NCBI GenBank assembly: GCA_027405735.1
Contig: JAPEHQ010000020.1
Coordinates: forward strand, 62,001 to 126,000
Direction of reading: 5' to 3'
DNA: 64,000 nucleotides
From: Mucor racemosus
Lineage: Eukaryota; Mucoromycota; Mucoromycetes; Mucorales; Mucoraceae
Shown: positions 60,345 to 64,000 of the stretch, one piece after another
How positions within the stretch are numbered: position 1 is the stretch's first letter
Layout of the letters: the number at the start of each line of letters is the position of its first letter
Program-made: the position numbers and the translations under genes
Notes under the pieces: model-generated
Seen by the model: only the letters and a program-made list of their open reading frames with translations
Databases searched by the model: none
Told to the model about the DNA's origin: nothing

Positions 60345-61945
60345 TTAAAAGCCATATGTGGGGATAACATCAACGGCAAACACAGAGCCTTGATAATCGC
60401 TCTCTGTTTCAGCATGAAATCGCATTAATGTAGCGTCTCGTACAGCTGATTGTAACATATCAGGTAATCTAGCTCTAGGATCAATAATCATATTAGGTGA
60501 AGTAATCGTTAAGAGATCAACTGCTAGTTTATATGATGAACGATGTTGACATTTCAACTAAGGAAATTAGCACAATATAGATTAGAATAGGTAAGCACAG
60601 AGACACATGATGGGGGATTAAACTTACTATTTGAATTTCTTTTTCTGTGATTGTGCGTTGCTTTGATAAATCATGACATTTAGTTTGATATTTCTTTAAA
60701 GCATCATCTAAAAGTTTGTTTTTATCCAAAGCTTCCGTCAATAAAGCTTGATTTTGTTTTCTTCTTGATATTTCACGACCTAAACGATCCTTTACAACTT
60801 CAATTTCACCCTGCAGTCTAGATACTTTTAAAAGAGATCCAGATTTTGCTTCTTCCAACTTGTTTTCCCAATGTGCTTGAATTTCCATAGCATCCTTAGA
60901 CATGGAGGCATGTAAATCCTCGCTCTTGTCTTTCCATTCTCTACCCAATTCTCTTAAAGCTTCATCTTTTTCAAAGGTCAAATCTCTACGAATTTCGTCG
61001 ATTAAAGCAGTTTGTTGAATTTCCCATACTTCCTTTTCTGTTTCATGTTGTTCTCTAAGCTCACGCATTAATTCAATGTGCTCGGATTGTAAATTTTGGA
61101 ATTGTGCTTGGTTTGTCATTTCGGTCCGTTGTGCTTCCGACATGAATTTTTCAGTCAATTCCTTGATATGGGCGTCTTGACTGGATACTGTTTGGTCGAA
61201 ACGTTTCTTTTGTTGTTGAGCAGCTGATAGACTGGTTTGTAATTCTTCAATCTGACGAATGTATTCTTGGTTTTGTTGTTTAGATTCTTTTAATGTCAAC
61301 TTGGTTGTTTCTAACAGGGTTTCCAATGTTTTGTATGATGTTTTCAACTGATGATATTCATGAGAAGTTTCATTCTATAGTTGATAAAATGAGTAAACAT
61401 ACGATAAATTGTGTGGGTGTATGTGTAAAACAACTTACTTGCTTTATTGAGTTCTCTGTTGTTGTACCATTATCTTCATCTTCATCTTCACTTTCAGAGT
61501 TAGATTCCCGAAGCTTAGCCATTTCTTTTTCGTTCTTGGCAATTTGTATATTTAAAGATTCAATGACTTTTTCCTTTTCAACACTTGTATCCGAGGTAGA
61601 ATTCTGCTGTTCCTTTTCGAATATCTCGGCATACTCCTTGTCCTTTGCATTCAACCTTTCTTGAAGACTAGTTAATCTTCTTTGATACTTCTTTTCTTCT
61701 GATTCAAATGCTAATTCATGTTGACTTTTAAGGCTCCTTATTTGTTCCTGAAAGGATAATCTTTCATCATCCAAATTGCGTTGAACTTGCACTAGCTATA
61801 GAAAGTTTACTTGACTGTATCATATACCTACAATCATTCAACAACATACCTCATCCATTAGTTGTTCTTGAACATCTTTGATTCTTTTTTCCAAAAACGT
61901 CTCTTTTAGTTTATTCTCTCGAAGCAACTAGTAACGAAAGTTTTA

Positions 61946-61977
<32 letters not shown>

Positions 61978-62263
61978 CAATCTAATGAAAATAAACTTTT
62001 TTTTTTTTTCTTACACTAGCAGTGTTCTTTTCATATGTTTGGCGATCAATTTCCAGCTTCTTTTCTAATCGCTCAGCTTTTTCTCGACTTTCTTTACGGT
62101 CTGCAAGGATCTAACATTGAAAATAAGTTACTGACATTTTCATTTTATAATAATAAATGTTCCCAACCGTTGCTCGTTCAACTTCCCAATCTTGAATAGG
62201 AGAGGTTGGACCTAAAGTTTCTTGTCTTTTTGGAGCTTTAGGGGCAGCAGTAGATAATTCCAT
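60345..62263 (-). CDS. Coiled-coil protein of 528 residues, function unknown
   Basis: Six exons on the minus strand (62263-62168, 62110-62015, 61927-61850, 61795-61439, 61374-60628, 60557-60345). After a short proline-containing N-terminus (TAAPKAPKRQETLGPTSP), residues 30 to about 455 are almost continuous heptad-type coiled coil, broken by an acidic hinge at about 160-205 (SESEDEDED). The last 70 residues are not coiled coil and look folded (PNMIIDPRARLPDMLQSAVR then HAETESDYQGSVFAVD). The all-helical rod with a small terminal domain suggests a scaffold or cytoskeletal/centrosomal linker. No family was recognised. It starts 160 nt downstream of the RPC9 gene on the same strand. One intron (61928-62014) holds a T run of about 30. 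Confidence 0.72.
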
Positions 62264-62422
62264 AATTTGATTAAATATATCAAACAAGAAGAAAAGAGAA
62301 AAATAGAAAAGAAATCTGTAGTGCTTTATTTTGTTTTTGGATTATTTAGACTACACAAACGATGTAATGTGCTACGTTGTACATTACATACATAACTGAT
62401 ATTTTTGTTTGTTTTATCTTGT

Positions 62423-62481
62423 TTATTCATCCTCTTCCATTGCATCACCTTCTCCCTCCTCTTCATCGCCTTCCTCCTCCC

Positions 62482-62512
<31 letters not shown>

Positions 62513-63028
62513 ATAATCATCATCTCGTGGTAATGTTGTAATAATATTTGAAAGCATTTGCTCTAAATCTTCCTCTGTAAATCTCTCTTCACACTCTTCA
62601 ATAAGCTACATAATATGAATTAGGCTCATATTGGTTTAGATATGATATAGTAGTTTAACCTTACCAAATAAATTTCAACTGTACTTTTAGGTCTAAGGTT
62701 CAAAATTTGTAATTTCTCTGCTTTGGTTAGTTCATATTTTGAAAGAGCATCCATGAAATATTTTATTTGTTCTGGTGTTTGTGTACTGCATGGTGTTTCT
62801 TTTAAATATTCAGTCAGCTAACAAACCATGTTAAAAGAACAAATCCTTGTAATGTAACATTTCGTTGAAAAAAAAAATTACCTCAAATTGAACTGTACGT
62901 AAATGTTCAGGGTATTCTACTGATTGATCTGCTTTTTGAACTTGCTTTTGAGCTTCTTGAGACTCTTCTAAAAGCCTTAATACTTCGTAATTTGTTATTA
63001 ATGCTGATCTAACAGTTTTAATTTGCAT
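62423..63028 (-). CDS. RPC17: DNA-directed RNA polymerase III subunit RPC9 (Rpc17/CRCP)
   Basis: Three exons on the minus strand (63028-62882, 62817-62665, 62605-62423) give 160 residues. The N-terminal half (ALITNYEVLRLLEESQEAQK; PEHLRTVQFELTEYL) and especially KAEKLQILNLRPKSTVEIYL followed by LIEECEERFTEEDLEQML match the Rpb4/RPC9 HRDC-like fold. Rpc17 pairs with Rpc25 to form the stalk of RNA polymerase III, needed for initiation at tRNA and 5S genes. The C-terminal tail of about 30 residues is almost only glutamate, aspartate and glycine. Length and order agree with the family. Confidence is high for the family; the acidic tail length varies among fungi. Confidence 0.9.
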
Positions 63029-63972
63029 ATTATGTAGCGATGTTAATGTGAAAGGGTGGTGTAAAGAAAAAAATTCGAGTTCAAAAGAACATAATTCATA
63101 TGAAAAGCAGTCAGTGTAGACAGAAGAGTTTCAGTAACATCCTCATTTGCCACTTTTGGTAAACTCAAATATTCAACTTTAAAGAGTTTTTACATACATT
63201 TAAAAAAAAGATATTCTATTGATAAATAATTTAAAATAGAATTTAACATGTAAAGTACTCGAATGCATTTTTTTTTTTAAAAAAAATGAATGCCTTCAAT
63301 TCTGAAAAACATGTACCATTTCAAAACGGTATTTCAAAATGATAATGCCAAATCTAAAGTATTTATTATTGTCCAAGTTCTTATATAATTAGCTTCAAGA
63401 CAAATAATATGCAAAAACTATTGAATTAATTGTATTTAATATTCCATATTTTTTGCTTTGGTATTATGATTTATAAATTAAGGAAAAATCCTTTAAAAAA
63501 ATATTTATAAAATGTAATTGCATTTTGTGATCTGCCTACGACAATTTAGGTGGTGTATGTATAGTTTCTGAATAAAACGACGATATATTTGATTTCAGAA
63601 AAGTGTCCAAGAGTATTTGAGACTATCATGGATCCCATTACAACGAAAGCTCTTTCCACAAGCAAAGAATTCGCATGTGATCATTACAATCCAATTGACC
63701 AAATCGGTGTACGCCATAAAAGCAAAATGTACAAATAAAATTGACTGCATTGACGCCTTTTAGGCATAGGGTTTCATTCTGTTTGTAAGAGCATTGATCT
63801 CTTGAATGTGGGTAATAGTCGTAGTTCTAATCCAAAACCTCTTCTTCGTCCATGCTTGCCTATTGCTGCATTTATATATATATATATATATATATATAGC
63901 TTCTTGTTATTCTAATCTTTCTTTTTCTCTTTTTCTCCATTTCTTTTCTCAAAAACTAAAAATCGAATCAAA
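63029..63972. promoter_or_regulatory. Divergent promoter region with tRNA-like relic and (TA)n
   Basis: The region lies between the RPC9 start (minus) and a gene beginning at 63973 (plus). A 74-nt stretch at 63767-63840 looks like a degraded tRNA-Lys-type sequence (GTAAGAGCATTGATCTCTTG; GTCGTAGTTCTAATCC). A (TA)n run lies at about 63868-63897, followed by a CT-rich leader that ends just before the ATG. Confidence 0.45.
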
Positions 63973-64000
63973 ATGGGACTTAAAGATTCTATTGATATTT
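63973..64000 (+). CDS. Start of a gene cut by the window edge
   Basis: An ATG at 63973 follows a long pyrimidine-rich leader and an A-rich context (ATCAAAATGG), which fits a fungal start codon. Only MGLKDSIDI is visible before the window ends, too little to name the product. Confidence 0.45.

Overview
The window looks like nuclear DNA of an early-diverging filamentous fungus, most likely Mucoromycota (Mucorales-type). The DNA is very AT-rich. Most genes are broken by many short introns (about 50-100 nt) with GTAAGT-type donors and TAG/CAG acceptors, and promoters are T/CT-rich. The protein set (Yap1/Pap1-like bZIP with a C-terminal cysteine domain, Rho GTPase, DHHC acyltransferase, mitochondrial carrier) is fungal. 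No operons, ribosome binding sites, CRISPR arrays or rRNA genes were seen. The species is inference. I rebuilt exon structures by hand; for every multi-exon gene listed the exon lengths add up to an open frame.

Layout. 0-3 kb: mitochondrial ribosomal protein uL23m (-) and the thiamine pyrophosphate carrier TPC1 (+), diverging from a shared 532-nt promoter region. 3-7.6 kb: gene-poor, with two copies of a dispersed repeat and a decayed C2H2 zinc-finger pseudogene. 7.6-14.2 kb: a VMAT-like MFS transporter (-), a D-2-hydroxyglutarate/D-lactate dehydrogenase (+) and a Rho GTPase (-); the last two converge with only 17 nt between stop codons. 14.2-27.6 kb: repeat-rich, with a tandemly duplicated fragment of a dynein intermediate-chain gene (both copies dead), a Tc1/mariner element inserted in one copy, and two inverted ~530-bp elements. 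27.6-34.4 kb: a GNAT-like membrane protein, a tail-anchored protein, mitochondrial acetyl-CoA acetyltransferase and a 701-residue coiled-coil membrane protein. 36.1-39.2 kb: a third dispersed-repeat copy and an 11-finger C2H2 gene. 41.6-46 kb: an AP-1-like bZIP factor, a poly-Q basic protein and a DHHC acyltransferase. 46.65-59.18 kb: 7.65 apparently identical head-to-tail copies of a 1637-bp non-coding unit. 60.3-64 kb: a 528-residue coiled-coil protein, RNA polymerase III subunit RPC9, and the first codons of a gene that runs off the window.

How the genes relate. There is no pathway cluster. Several genes serve mitochondria (uL23m, TPC1, the FAD dehydrogenase, acetyl-CoA acetyltransferase), but the mixed strands and functions look like ordinary fungal housekeeping gene order. 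The unusual content is the satellite-like array and the layered pseudogene, duplication and transposon history at 17.9-24.1 kb.
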